Assembly: GCA_035570235.1 (NCBI GenBank)
Contig: DATMML010000111.1
Span: forward strand, 1-61,152
Origin: Vicinamibacteria bacterium
GTDB lineage: Bacteria > Acidobacteriota > Vicinamibacteria > Fen-336
Length of the DNA stretch: 61,152 bases
Direction: 5' to 3'
Every line of letters begins with the position of its first letter. Position 1 is the stretch's first letter. The notes beneath the pieces were generated by a model. That model was not told where the DNA came from and made no database searches. It was given only the letters and a program-made list of their open reading frames with translations. A program made the translations under genes and the position numbers. Below are positions 29,083 to 36,075 of the stretch, piece by piece.

Positions 29083-29448
29083 CTACTTGCTGCCCCAGAC
29101 CGGCCTGAAACCGGGCTCGATGGAGAAGGCTTTCGAGAACAGCTCCAGCGCCTTTTGTTTTTCGGGGGCGTTGCGACGGTGCTCGTGGCGCTTGTAAATC
29201 GCATAGCCCAGGTAGAAGGCGGCGGCCGCGCTCTGAGGGTCGGACTCCTCGGCTTTGCTGAACTCGGTCTCCGCCTGCGCGAAGTGTTGCTTCCGGAAGG
29301 CGGCGAGGCCAGCGTCGATGAAGCCCTGGGTGGGTCCGCTCGCGGGCGCGGGAAGGTCGGCGCTCTTGACCGCAGGCTTGGGTGCGGGCGGGGGTGCTTG
29401 CGCGGCGGGAGAGAGCACGGCGGCGAGAACGATCGCGGAAAGTGTCAT
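29083..29448 (-). CDS. Secreted TPR-repeat protein, 121 aa
   Basis: A small periplasmic protein: signal peptide MTLSAIVLAAVLSPAAQA, a Pro/Ala-rich spacer, then two TPR-like units (GFIDAGLAAFRKQHFAQAETEFSKAEESDPQSA and FYLGYAIYKRHEHRRNAPEKQKALELFSKAFSIEP, each given as helix pairs). ATG 29448 was chosen because AGGAG stands 7 bp upstream and it opens the signal peptide; the frame extends upstream without sense. Such proteins scaffold envelope complexes; no partner can be named. Confidence 0.78.
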   Translation of the reverse strand: MTLSAIVLAAVLSPAAQAPPPAPKPAVKSADLPAPASGPTQGFIDAGLAAFRKQHFAQAETEFSKAEESDPQSAAAAFYLGYAIYKRHEHRRNAPEKQKALELFSKAFSIEPGFRPVWGSK

Positions 29449-29600
29449 GGCAGCGCTCCTAATGAGTTCACTCCGTGAGACCGAAACAGCCCCTGCCGTC
29501 TGCCCGACGGCCGGCCGCGGGAGCGATTCCGTTCGGGCGACCAACTACCAGTCAAGTACAGCCCGCGCCCCCCGGCGGTGATCCCGCTCACCCCGTGGCA

Positions 29601-31538
29601 TCAGCGCGAGCCGGCCGCGTTTGCCGCCTCCAGGGCGCGCCACTCGTGCAGCCCCCCGCTGCGGGCGGCGGCCAGGAGGCGGTCCGGCGCGGCGGGGTCC
29701 ACGGCCAAGGCCCACACGCGATCGGAGAGCAGCCCCTCCGTGCTGAAGGCCTGCCAGGTCTCGCCCCCGTCCTCGCTCCGATAGATCCCGCCCCGCGTGA
29801 AGTCGCTGGCGTAGGCAGTCCGGCCGTCCGGGTGGAGGGCGAGGCCGGTAATGTCCAGGAGAGGCAGCCCCCCGCCGCGCCGGAGCCAGGTTTGGCCCTG
29901 GTCCGGGGAGCGGAGCAGGCCGCGGGGGGTGGTGGCGAAGACCACGTGATCGTTGCCGGGCAGGAAGGCGAGGCCGTGGACATTGGCCTCGCCCACGCTC
30001 GCAGAGATCTGGGTCCACGAGGCTCCCCCATCCAGGCTCCGGAAGAACCCCAGAGGGGTGGCGGCCAGGACCACGGTCGGTCGGGGGACGGATGCGGCCA
30101 CGGCCAGAACCGCCAGGCCCAGGCCGAGACGGTGGCGCTCCCAGTGCTCGCCTTCATCCGTGCTGCGCAGGAGGCCCTGCGACGAGGCGGCCAAAAACGT
30201 GCGGTCGGAGAGGGCAACCACCTCGGTCACCCGCGGATGCAGGTCGATCCCGTCCACCGCCACTCTGAGCGGGCGCCAGAGCCCGCAGTGAGACATGGAG
30301 AAGTAGAGGCCGTCGTCGGTTCCCGCCAGGACCTCGGTCCCGGCTAGGGCCAGGGCGAGGATCTGGCGTCCTTCCAGCCCACCCCCCAGCTTCGACCACG
30401 GTCCGGACGGTCTCGCGGCGGAAAGGACCCCCCCGGCCTGGCGGTCGTCCAAGACCCCGGCCAGGATGCGGCCCTGAGCGGGGTCGAAGATGACCCGCGA
30501 CACGAACCGGGCGAAGAACCCCTCGTTGGAAGAGGCCCAGGTCGCTCCCCCATCCGGGCTGCGGAGTACGCCCGCTCCGTCCGCGCCCACCAGCAACCCG
30601 CCCCCCGGGAGCACCAGTACCGCGTTCACCACCAGCTCTCTTGGGGTCAGCAGACGCCAGGTGGCCATGCCGTCCTCGCTCGCCCACAGCCCTTCCGTGG
30701 TGCCCGCGTAGACCACGTCGGGGCGAGCGGGATCCTGGGCGAAGCTGCGCGTCCGCCGCGCGCTGGCCGGGATCCCAGGGACCTTTGCCCAGTGGCCCCC
30801 AGCGTCAGGGGAGCGGTAAATCCCGGTGCAAGCCGTGGCATAGACCGTGCTCGGCGAGCGATGGTCGAAGGTCAAGGTCATCACGTCGGAGTCGTTGATC
30901 ATCCCCAGGTGGATCGGCCTCCAGACCTGGCCCCCGTCCCTGGTCTTCCAGGCCAAGTGCCAGGTCCCGGCATAGATCACCTGGGGGTCGGCCGGGTCCA
31001 CGGCCAGGGAATTGATGTTCTTGATCTCGGGATCTCCGGCTGCGCTGATGCGTTGCCAGGACGAGCCGCCGTCGCCGGAGCGAAAGACGCCGGTGAGCGT
31101 TCCCGCGACCAGCACGCGGGGGTCGGAGGCGGCGACCGCTAAGGCTCGCACCGATTGCCCGCCGATCTCAGGGAGGATCGTGAACGTGCGACCGTCGTCA
31201 CTGCTGCGGGCTATACCCCCCCCGGGGCCCGTCACCTCCCAGTATCCGACGAGGATGGTGCCAGCGGCGTCCACCACGATCTGGTCGAGGCTCATCCCGC
31301 GCAGGGGGAAGCCCGGCTGCGCGCGCCGCCAGCTCGCCCCCCCGTCGCCGGAGCGGTACAGGATCCCGTCCGCGGTGCCCAGGTAGACGACCCGGGGGTC
31401 ACGCGGATCCACGGCCAGGGCCCGGACGTCTCCCCCGGGGAGCCCCACCGCCATCCAGCTCTGGGCGCGGGCGAAAGGAGGGGCGGCCAGGAGCGCGACG
31501 AGGAGGATGGCCAGCCGCGGCGCTTCTGGAGCGGACAT
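29601..31538 (-). CDS. Secreted BNR/Asp-box beta-propeller protein
   Basis: A 645-aa exported protein with signal peptide (LAILLVALLAAPPFARA, cleaved about residue 25). The rest is built of repeated blades with the Asp-box S-x-D-G-G-x-x-W, for example RSGDGGASW, RSSDDGRTF, KTRDGGQVW, RSPDGGATW, RSLDGGASW, RSEDGGETW, so at least ten copies. The pattern AVDPADPQVIYAGT between boxes is as in YCF48-like, sortilin and xyloglucanase propellers. No sialidase catalytic residues were recognised, so binding or assembly is more likely than catalysis. A TAAACT box and a GGAG precede the ATG. Confidence 0.85.
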   Translation of the reverse strand: MSAPEAPRLAILLVALLAAPPFARAQSWMAVGLPGGDVRALAVDPRDPRVVYLGTADGILYRSGDGGASWRRAQPGFPLRGMSLDQIVVDAAGTILVGYWEVTGPGGGIARSSDDGRTFTILPEIGGQSVRALAVAASDPRVLVAGTLTGVFRSGDGGSSWQRISAAGDPEIKNINSLAVDPADPQVIYAGTWHLAWKTRDGGQVWRPIHLGMINDSDVMTLTFDHRSPSTVYATACTGIYRSPDAGGHWAKVPGIPASARRTRSFAQDPARPDVVYAGTTEGLWASEDGMATWRLLTPRELVVNAVLVLPGGGLLVGADGAGVLRSPDGGATWASSNEGFFARFVSRVIFDPAQGRILAGVLDDRQAGGVLSAARPSGPWSKLGGGLEGRQILALALAGTEVLAGTDDGLYFSMSHCGLWRPLRVAVDGIDLHPRVTEVVALSDRTFLAASSQGLLRSTDEGEHWERHRLGLGLAVLAVAASVPRPTVVLAATPLGFFRSLDGGASWTQISASVGEANVHGLAFLPGNDHVVFATTPRGLLRSPDQGQTWLRRGGGLPLLDITGLALHPDGRTAYASDFTRGGIYRSEDGGETWQAFSTEGLLSDRVWALAVDPAAPDRLLAAARSGGLHEWRALEAANAAGSR

Positions 31539-31547
31539 GTCGCTCCG

Positions 31548-31553
31548 AGTTTA
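31548..31553 (-). promoter_or_regulatory. -10-like element (TAAACT) of the BNR gene
   Basis: TAAACT on the minus strand, 9 bp before the ATG at 31538, with GGAG between. Spacing suggests a leader of only about 2-3 nt. No -35 match. Confidence 0.35.
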
Positions 31554-31590
31554 ATCGAAAAGCCGCAGTACGGGGGCGTCGCCGCCGCGG

Positions 31591-31626
31591 GAAAACAAAA
31601 GGGGTGCGGCCCTAAGGCCGCACCCC
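31591..31626 (-). terminator. Rho-independent terminator of the OmpA-family gene
   Basis: A perfect 11-bp stem, GGGGTGCGGCC (31601-31611) with GGCCGCACCCC (31616-31626) and a 4-nt loop. Read on the minus strand, it is followed by TTTTGTTTTC (31600-31591). It lies 24 bp after the OmpA-family stop and also insulates the BNR gene. This is the clearest terminator of the window. Confidence 0.9.
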
Positions 31627-31649
31627 GGTCGAGGCGGACGGTGGCTCCT

Positions 31650-33329
31650 CTAGTCGTCATCCTCCGGAGGAGTCGCCCCCTCGGGCACGAAGATCACGTC
31701 CACGCGCCGGTTCTTGGCCCGGGCGGCGGCGGAGGTTCCGGTGTCGAGGGGCTTGCTGGCCCCTGCGCTCTTGGCCGTGATGCGGGCCTCCTCGATGCCG
31801 CGCTCCTTGACGAGGTAACTCTTCACCGCCTCGGCACGCTTGCGGCCGATCACCTCCGGGTAACGCTCGTTGCTGTCCGCGTGGCCAACGATGATTACTC
31901 GGCTGCGCGGATCCTGCTTGAGCTTGGAGGCCACATCGTCCAGGCAGGCCTTGTCCACGTTGTTCAAACGGGCCAGGTTGCGGGGGAAGCCCCCGGACGT
32001 GCAGGTGACGGGCTCCGGCCGGGGCTTCTCGGGGGCCTGGACGCGGACGCTGCAGACCGACTGCGCGGTACCACCCCGGCCGTCGGAGACGCTGACCGTG
32101 ACCGAGACCGTTGTGCCCGGGGGCACGCCGGCGCTGTCGAAGACCGCCTCCGTGCCCGTGCCCGTGACTCTTCCCGAACTGGCCGTCCAGGAGTAGGTGA
32201 GGGGGTCGCCGTCGGGATCCGAGGCCACGGCCCGGCAGCGCACCGTCTCTCCGGGCAGAATCTGCGATTTCTCGATCTCGCAGTTGACGGTGGGGTTTCG
32301 GTTGGTGGGCGGCGGCGGGGGCGGCGGCGGCACGTAAACCTGGCAGCAGCGGGTGCCAGGGTGGTAGCCGATCGACACCTCGTAGTCCGAGTAGCTCTTG
32401 AAGCCCTGGTTCGAGCCGCGGTCGTTGAAGTTGGCGTTCCAGGAGAGAGCGGGGCGGATGAAGAAGCCGGGCTTGATGAAGAACACGGGTCCGATCACGA
32501 CGTCGACGGGGTTCGTTTGGGCGGAGTCGGCGCTGCTGTAGGACCTCCCCGTGACCTCGGCCTGGAGCTGGATCTTGGAGCAGGAGGGGAAGTTCAGGCC
32601 CACCCCCCACTTGAACGCGTTGCCGATCTTGACCGCGTCGGGGCTGCTGTTAAATTCGTACCCCAGCGAGCCGTGCAGGTCAGCGTGGTGGTCGAGGCTC
32701 TTGGAGAGGATCAGGTCGGCAGCGAACGAGGTCTTGCCTGTGCCCAACCCCAGGGTTTCGTCAGCGGTTCCGAATTTAACCGCCGCCTTCAGGGCGAGGC
32801 CCACGCCTTCCCCGCGGTAGTCGTCCAGGAACTTGAACTTCCCTCCGAGCTTCACGTCTCCGAAGCCGCTCTGCCAGGGAGTGGTGACCCCTGGGAGGTC
32901 GTTGTAGAACCCGGGCTGGAAGAGGGCGTCGGCGTCGACCCGGTTCTGAATGCCTACGTCCCCGAAGAGCTCCAGCCGATCGGTCGCTCCGTAGGCGAGG
33001 GAGAGCCCGAAGATCGCAAAGTTGATGTCCTTGGGGTCCCGATTCAGGACCTGACGGAACACGCTGACGGAGGCCTTTCCCTTGGGGAGGGTATAGGCCG
33101 AGGACAGATGGAAGAGCCCGGTGTCACCCTCGTAGCTGGGAGTGGCCGGACGCACCTCCCACTCCTGCCCGTCCACCGTCATTGTCCAGGTCTTGACCTC
33201 CTCCTTTTTGACCGTGCAGGCGGCCCCGTCCTTCTTATCGGCTGCGTCACCGGAAGTTCCATCAGCCCAAGAGGTTCCCGTCAGGACCAAAAAGCCACCC
33301 AGTGCCAAGGCCGTCCAGCGTCCGCTCAT
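31650..33329 (-). CDS. Outer-membrane protein: beta-barrel, PKD-like domain and OmpA peptidoglycan-binding domain
   Basis: A 559-aa modular envelope protein. Signal peptide (residues 1-22), a barrel-like part to about 330 (alternating strands such as FGDVKLGGKFKFL and FFIRPALSWNANF), a run of eight prolines, a PKD/Ig-like domain (about 345-435; VASDPDGDPLTYSWTASSG and VSVSDGRGG) and a C-terminal OmpA domain (VIIVGHADSNERYPEVIGRKRAEAV, AKNRRVDVIF) that would grip peptidoglycan. AAGGAGGG precedes the ATG. It has its own terminator. The barrel resembles outer-membrane transporter folds, but substrate is unknown. The OmpA domain keeps the Asp and Arg that contact diaminopimelate. Confidence 0.85.
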   Translation of the reverse strand: MSGRWTALALGGFLVLTGTSWADGTSGDAADKKDGAACTVKKEEVKTWTMTVDGQEWEVRPATPSYEGDTGLFHLSSAYTLPKGKASVSVFRQVLNRDPKDINFAIFGLSLAYGATDRLELFGDVGIQNRVDADALFQPGFYNDLPGVTTPWQSGFGDVKLGGKFKFLDDYRGEGVGLALKAAVKFGTADETLGLGTGKTSFAADLILSKSLDHHADLHGSLGYEFNSSPDAVKIGNAFKWGVGLNFPSCSKIQLQAEVTGRSYSSADSAQTNPVDVVIGPVFFIKPGFFIRPALSWNANFNDRGSNQGFKSYSDYEVSIGYHPGTRCCQVYVPPPPPPPPTNRNPTVNCEIEKSQILPGETVRCRAVASDPDGDPLTYSWTASSGRVTGTGTEAVFDSAGVPPGTTVSVTVSVSDGRGGTAQSVCSVRVQAPEKPRPEPVTCTSGGFPRNLARLNNVDKACLDDVASKLKQDPRSRVIIVGHADSNERYPEVIGRKRAEAVKSYLVKERGIEEARITAKSAGASKPLDTGTSAAARAKNRRVDVIFVPEGATPPEDDD

Positions 33330-33378
33330 GAAGACCCTCCTTAGCGATGCCTGGCGAAAGCAGAAGGTAAGTCTAAAC

Positions 33379-34176
33379 CTATCTCAACATGATCTGCAAA
33401 GCGTTTTCAACTGGACCACCTGCCCCTTGGCGGGCCAGAAGGCCCGCCAGGTCCTTCTCCGCCCCCGTTCGGACCTGGCCCCGGAGAACGAGCTTGCCCT
33501 TCTCTTCCGCCACCTTCAGACCATAGGGGGCCAGGTTGGGGTTGGCCCGGATCGCGCTCTCGGCACCCGCCCGGCCCCTCGGCGTGGCCTCCCCGCGGAC
33601 CCTGATGTTGTCCGTCACCCCGGCCACGCCCGGCACGGCCCGGGCGGCCTCCAGGGCGACGTCGCGTTGGGCCAATCCGGCCACCTCCCCGCTGAGGGTG
33701 ACCTGGCGCCGGAAGACGCTCACGTTGATATCGGTTCCCCCCAGCTCCCGCCGGAGGGAGAGCGCGAATCGGACCTCCACCTCGAGTGACCGGTCGTCCA
33801 GGCTCTCGCCGATGGTGCGCGCCTCGGGACCGGAGGCGGCGGCGGGTCCCGCGGCCACCTGGAGGTGGTTTACAACCTGAACCACATCCGGAACCGCTCC
33901 CACGACCCGGGCCGCCAGCTCGCCCAGGTCCTGAGCCGGAACCTGCCCCCGAAGCGTGACCACCCCGCTCTCCGTGGCGACGTCGATGGAGTAGGGCTTG
34001 AGGTTGCGGTTTAGGGCCAGGGCGGCCCGGACCGAAGCAGTGACCTTGGCGTCTTGGAGCCGATGGCCCAGCACGCCCAGGCGGCCCTTGTCACCGGAGG
34101 GCAGACCCCAATAGTAGTGAAGGGCGGCCCCCACGAGGGCCAAGAGCACGATCAGTGCGAAAAGGCGCTTGAGCAA
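33379..34176 (-). CDS. Membrane-anchored triple BON-domain protein
   Basis: Three BON repeats behind one N-terminal membrane anchor (RLFALIVLLALVGAALHYYW). Each repeat shows the helix-strand-strand pattern ending in a GxV glycine: VATESGVVTLRGQVPAQD, VSVFRRQVTLSGEVAGLAQ, and the last one VAEEKGKLVLRGQVRTGAE. BON domains bind phospholipid or peptidoglycan at the periplasmic side (OsmY, BamE-neighbour and secretin proteins). I chose TTG 34176 (265 aa), which has GGAGG 5 bp upstream; ATG 34206 would overlap the sthA ATG. It diverges from sthA, and their -10 boxes share one palindrome. Confidence 0.8.
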   Translation of the reverse strand: MLKRLFALIVLLALVGAALHYYWGLPSGDKGRLGVLGHRLQDAKVTASVRAALALNRNLKPYSIDVATESGVVTLRGQVPAQDLGELAARVVGAVPDVVQVVNHLQVAAGPAAASGPEARTIGESLDDRSLEVEVRFALSLRRELGGTDINVSVFRRQVTLSGEVAGLAQRDVALEAARAVPGVAGVTDNIRVRGEATPRGRAGAESAIRANPNLAPYGLKVAEEKGKLVLRGQVRTGAEKDLAGLLARQGAGGPVENALQIMLR

Positions 34177-34199
34177 AGCCCCCTCCGGGGTAGATTCTA
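34169..34199. promoter_or_regulatory. Overlapping divergent promoters of sthA and the BON gene
   Basis: On the plus strand TTGAGC (34169-34174), 16 bp, TAGATT (34191-34196) precede the sthA ATG by 8 bp. The same palindromic TAGATTCTAG reads TAGAAT on the minus strand (34199-34194), 17 bp before the BON TTG. The two polymerase sites overlap, so use of one should exclude the other. Confidence 0.5.
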
Positions 34200-34204
34200 G
34201 CGCC

Positions 34205-35629
34205 ATGTCTCCAGACACATTCGACCTCGTCGTGCTCGGCTCGGGCCCAGCCGGGGAAAAGGGCGCCGCCCAAGCCGCCTATTTCGGCAAGAGAGTCGCC
34301 CTCGTGGAGAAGGATCCTCACCTGGGCGGAGCGGGAGTGAACACCGGAACCGTTCCCAGCAAGACCCTGCGCGAAACCGCCCTCTACTTCTCCGGGCTCA
34401 GCCAGCGGGGTCTCTATGGCGTCGATTACTCGATAAAAGAGGACATCGGAGTCCGTGATTTCATGCACCGGGAGGAGGAGGTGGTTCGGACCCTGCGCGC
34501 CTTGATCGGGGCCAACATCGAGCGACACCGCATCGAGGTCGTGCGCGGGGCCGCATCCTTCGACGATCCCCACACGGTGAGGGCGCGGGTCCAAGGCCAG
34601 CCGGACCGCCTGCTGAGCGCTCCCGTCATCCTGATCGCGACCGGCTCCACGCCCAACTGGCCGGACGGGATCCCCCGGGACCCCCTCCGCCTCTACGACA
34701 GCGACTCCATCCTGCACATGGACCGGATCCCGACCTCGCTGGCCGTCATCGGCGCGGGCGTGATCGGGTGCGAATACGCCACGATGTTCCGGGCCATGGG
34801 CATTTCGGTCACCCTCGTAGGGGGGACGGAGCGTCTGCTGCCGTTCCTGGACGCCGAGATCGGGGACCGGCTACGCCTGCAGATGGAGTTGCTGGGCCTC
34901 CGCGTGGTCCTGGGCCAGAGCCTGGAGGAGGTCCGGCTCGATCGGCCCCAGGTTCTTCTCCGCCTGAAGAACGGCGAGGAGCTGGAGGTGGAGCGGGTGC
35001 TGTTCGCGACCGGGCGCATGGGGGCGACCACCGAGCTCGGTCTGGAACGGGTGGGCCTGACCGCCGGACCCCGGGGGCACCTGAAGGTCAACGAGCATTA
35101 CCAGACCAGCGTCCCCCATGTCTACGCCGCGGGGGATGTGATCGGGTTTCCTGCCCTGGCCTCTACCTCCATGGAGCAGGCCCGGGTGGCCATGTGTCAT
35201 GCCTTCGATTTGAAGTACAAGTCGCGGGTCTCCAGCCTCTTGCCCATGGCCGTCTACACCATCCCCGAGATAGCTGCCGTCGGGGAGACCGAGGAGTCGT
35301 GCCGGGAAAAAGGGATCGCCTACGGCGTGGGCCGGGCCCACTATCCGAACAACAGCCGGGGGCAGATCATCGGCGACATGTCGGGCCTGGTGAAGCTGAT
35401 CTTTTCCCCCGTCGACCTCAAGCTCCTCGGGGTCCACATTCTGGGGGAGATGGCCTCGGAGCTCGTCCACGTCGGCCAGAGCTGCCTCTACTTCCACGGG
35501 ACCCTGGACGACTTCATCCAGATCGTCTACAACTATCCGACTTTGGGCGAGGCCTTCAAGTATGCGGCTTACGACGGGCTGGGAAACCTGGCGCGACAGC
35601 GGGAAGGGGGAGAGACGGTGGGAGGCTAA
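34205..35629 (+). CDS. sthA: SthA-like soluble pyridine nucleotide transhydrogenase
   Basis: A 474-aa FAD enzyme that re-equilibrates NADPH with NAD. FAD-binding GSGPAGEKGA at residues 12-21, GTVPSKTLRETA where lipoamide dehydrogenases have the redox CxxxxC, NAD-binding VIGAGVIGCEYA, AAGDVIGFPALAS and the dimer domain. The active-site pair of cysteines is absent (GGAGVNTGTVPSK), and YDSDSIL, TERLLPFLDAEI and IYTIPEI-type segments match SthA, so a disulfide reductase is excluded. E. coli SthA keeps one Cys here; this protein has none. Starts at ATG 34205, 8 bp after a -10 box, without a Shine-Dalgarno. Confidence 0.9.
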   Translation: MSPDTFDLVVLGSGPAGEKGAAQAAYFGKRVALVEKDPHLGGAGVNTGTVPSKTLRETALYFSGLSQRGLYGVDYSIKEDIGVRDFMHREEEVVRTLRALIGANIERHRIEVVRGAASFDDPHTVRARVQGQPDRLLSAPVILIATGSTPNWPDGIPRDPLRLYDSDSILHMDRIPTSLAVIGAGVIGCEYATMFRAMGISVTLVGGTERLLPFLDAEIGDRLRLQMELLGLRVVLGQSLEEVRLDRPQVLLRLKNGEELEVERVLFATGRMGATTELGLERVGLTAGPRGHLKVNEHYQTSVPHVYAAGDVIGFPALASTSMEQARVAMCHAFDLKYKSRVSSLLPMAVYTIPEIAAVGETEESCREKGIAYGVGRAHYPNNSRGQIIGDMSGLVKLIFSPVDLKLLGVHILGEMASELVHVGQSCLYFHGTLDDFIQIVYNYPTLGEAFKYAAYDGLGNLARQREGGETVGG

Positions 35630-35763
35630 GCTGTCCCACCGCCGGCCGCCGAGAAATGGCGACCGGACGCCGTTTTTCGGACGGCCGGCACTCAGCCTCC
35701 GGGCACCCCCAGCTCGAGCCTTGGGGGACAACACTTTACGGGTGATCCCTCCGGCGCTGCTCC

Positions 35764-35777
35764 GGCACGGGTCTTGC
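35764..35777 (+). promoter_or_regulatory. Sigma-54 (-24/-12) promoter candidate
   Basis: GGCACG-N4-TTGC with 10 bp between the GG and GC dinucleotides, matching the RpoN consensus except for the base before GG (C for T) and the base after GC (G for A/T). It lies in a 205-bp gap after sthA, about 58 bp before a small ORF and 300 bp before a secreted Thr/Pro-repeat protein. No enhancer site was identified. Confidence 0.45.
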
Positions 35778-35834
35778 GACTCTCGGGGGCAGGGCGGCGA
35801 CCACGGTGGTCGTCTCGACACGGAGGAAGTTCAC

Positions 35835-36059
35835 ATGGCACGCAAGCGAGTCTACCTTTCGATCGGCCAAGGAGCTGCCGTGGCTTGCCGGCCCGAGGGA
35901 ACCCAAGAGGCGTGGGAAGCACTGCCCGGTCGGTCGGACCGCTCGGCGTCGAGTCCGCTCTCCTTGCTCCCCCGCTTCCGGATCGACGACGTGATTGCCG
36001 ACCTCGGAGGCGGCCGCTACTGGCTGTTGCCCCGTGAGGCATCCAAGCCCCGGCCTTAA
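35835..36059 (+). CDS. Hypothetical small protein, 74 aa
   Basis: Unrecognised. ATG 35835 follows CGGAGGAAG with 8-bp spacing, and the frame ends 16 bp before the next gene. The basic N-terminus MARKRVYLSIGQGAAVACRPEG leads into an uncharged middle and a C-terminal RIDDVIADLGGGRYWLLPREA. No signal peptide or membrane span. The strong ribosome site and a sigma-54-like promoter upstream support it, but without homologues it stays tentative. It may be co-transcribed with the secreted repeat protein downstream. Confidence 0.45.
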   Translation: MARKRVYLSIGQGAAVACRPEGTQEAWEALPGRSDRSASSPLSLLPRFRIDDVIADLGGGRYWLLPREASKPRP

Positions 36060-36075
36060 GCTCAGACCCCCTGGC

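Noticed and set aside
32303-32331. GGC-rich run in the minus-strand OmpA gene, first taken for a repeat array
   Set aside because: It is the codon run for eight prolines in the interdomain hinge.
35562-35834. Upstream extension of the 74-aa small protein into sthA
   Set aside because: It overlaps the end of sthA in another phase and contains the sigma-54-like site; the strong ribosome site is at 35835.
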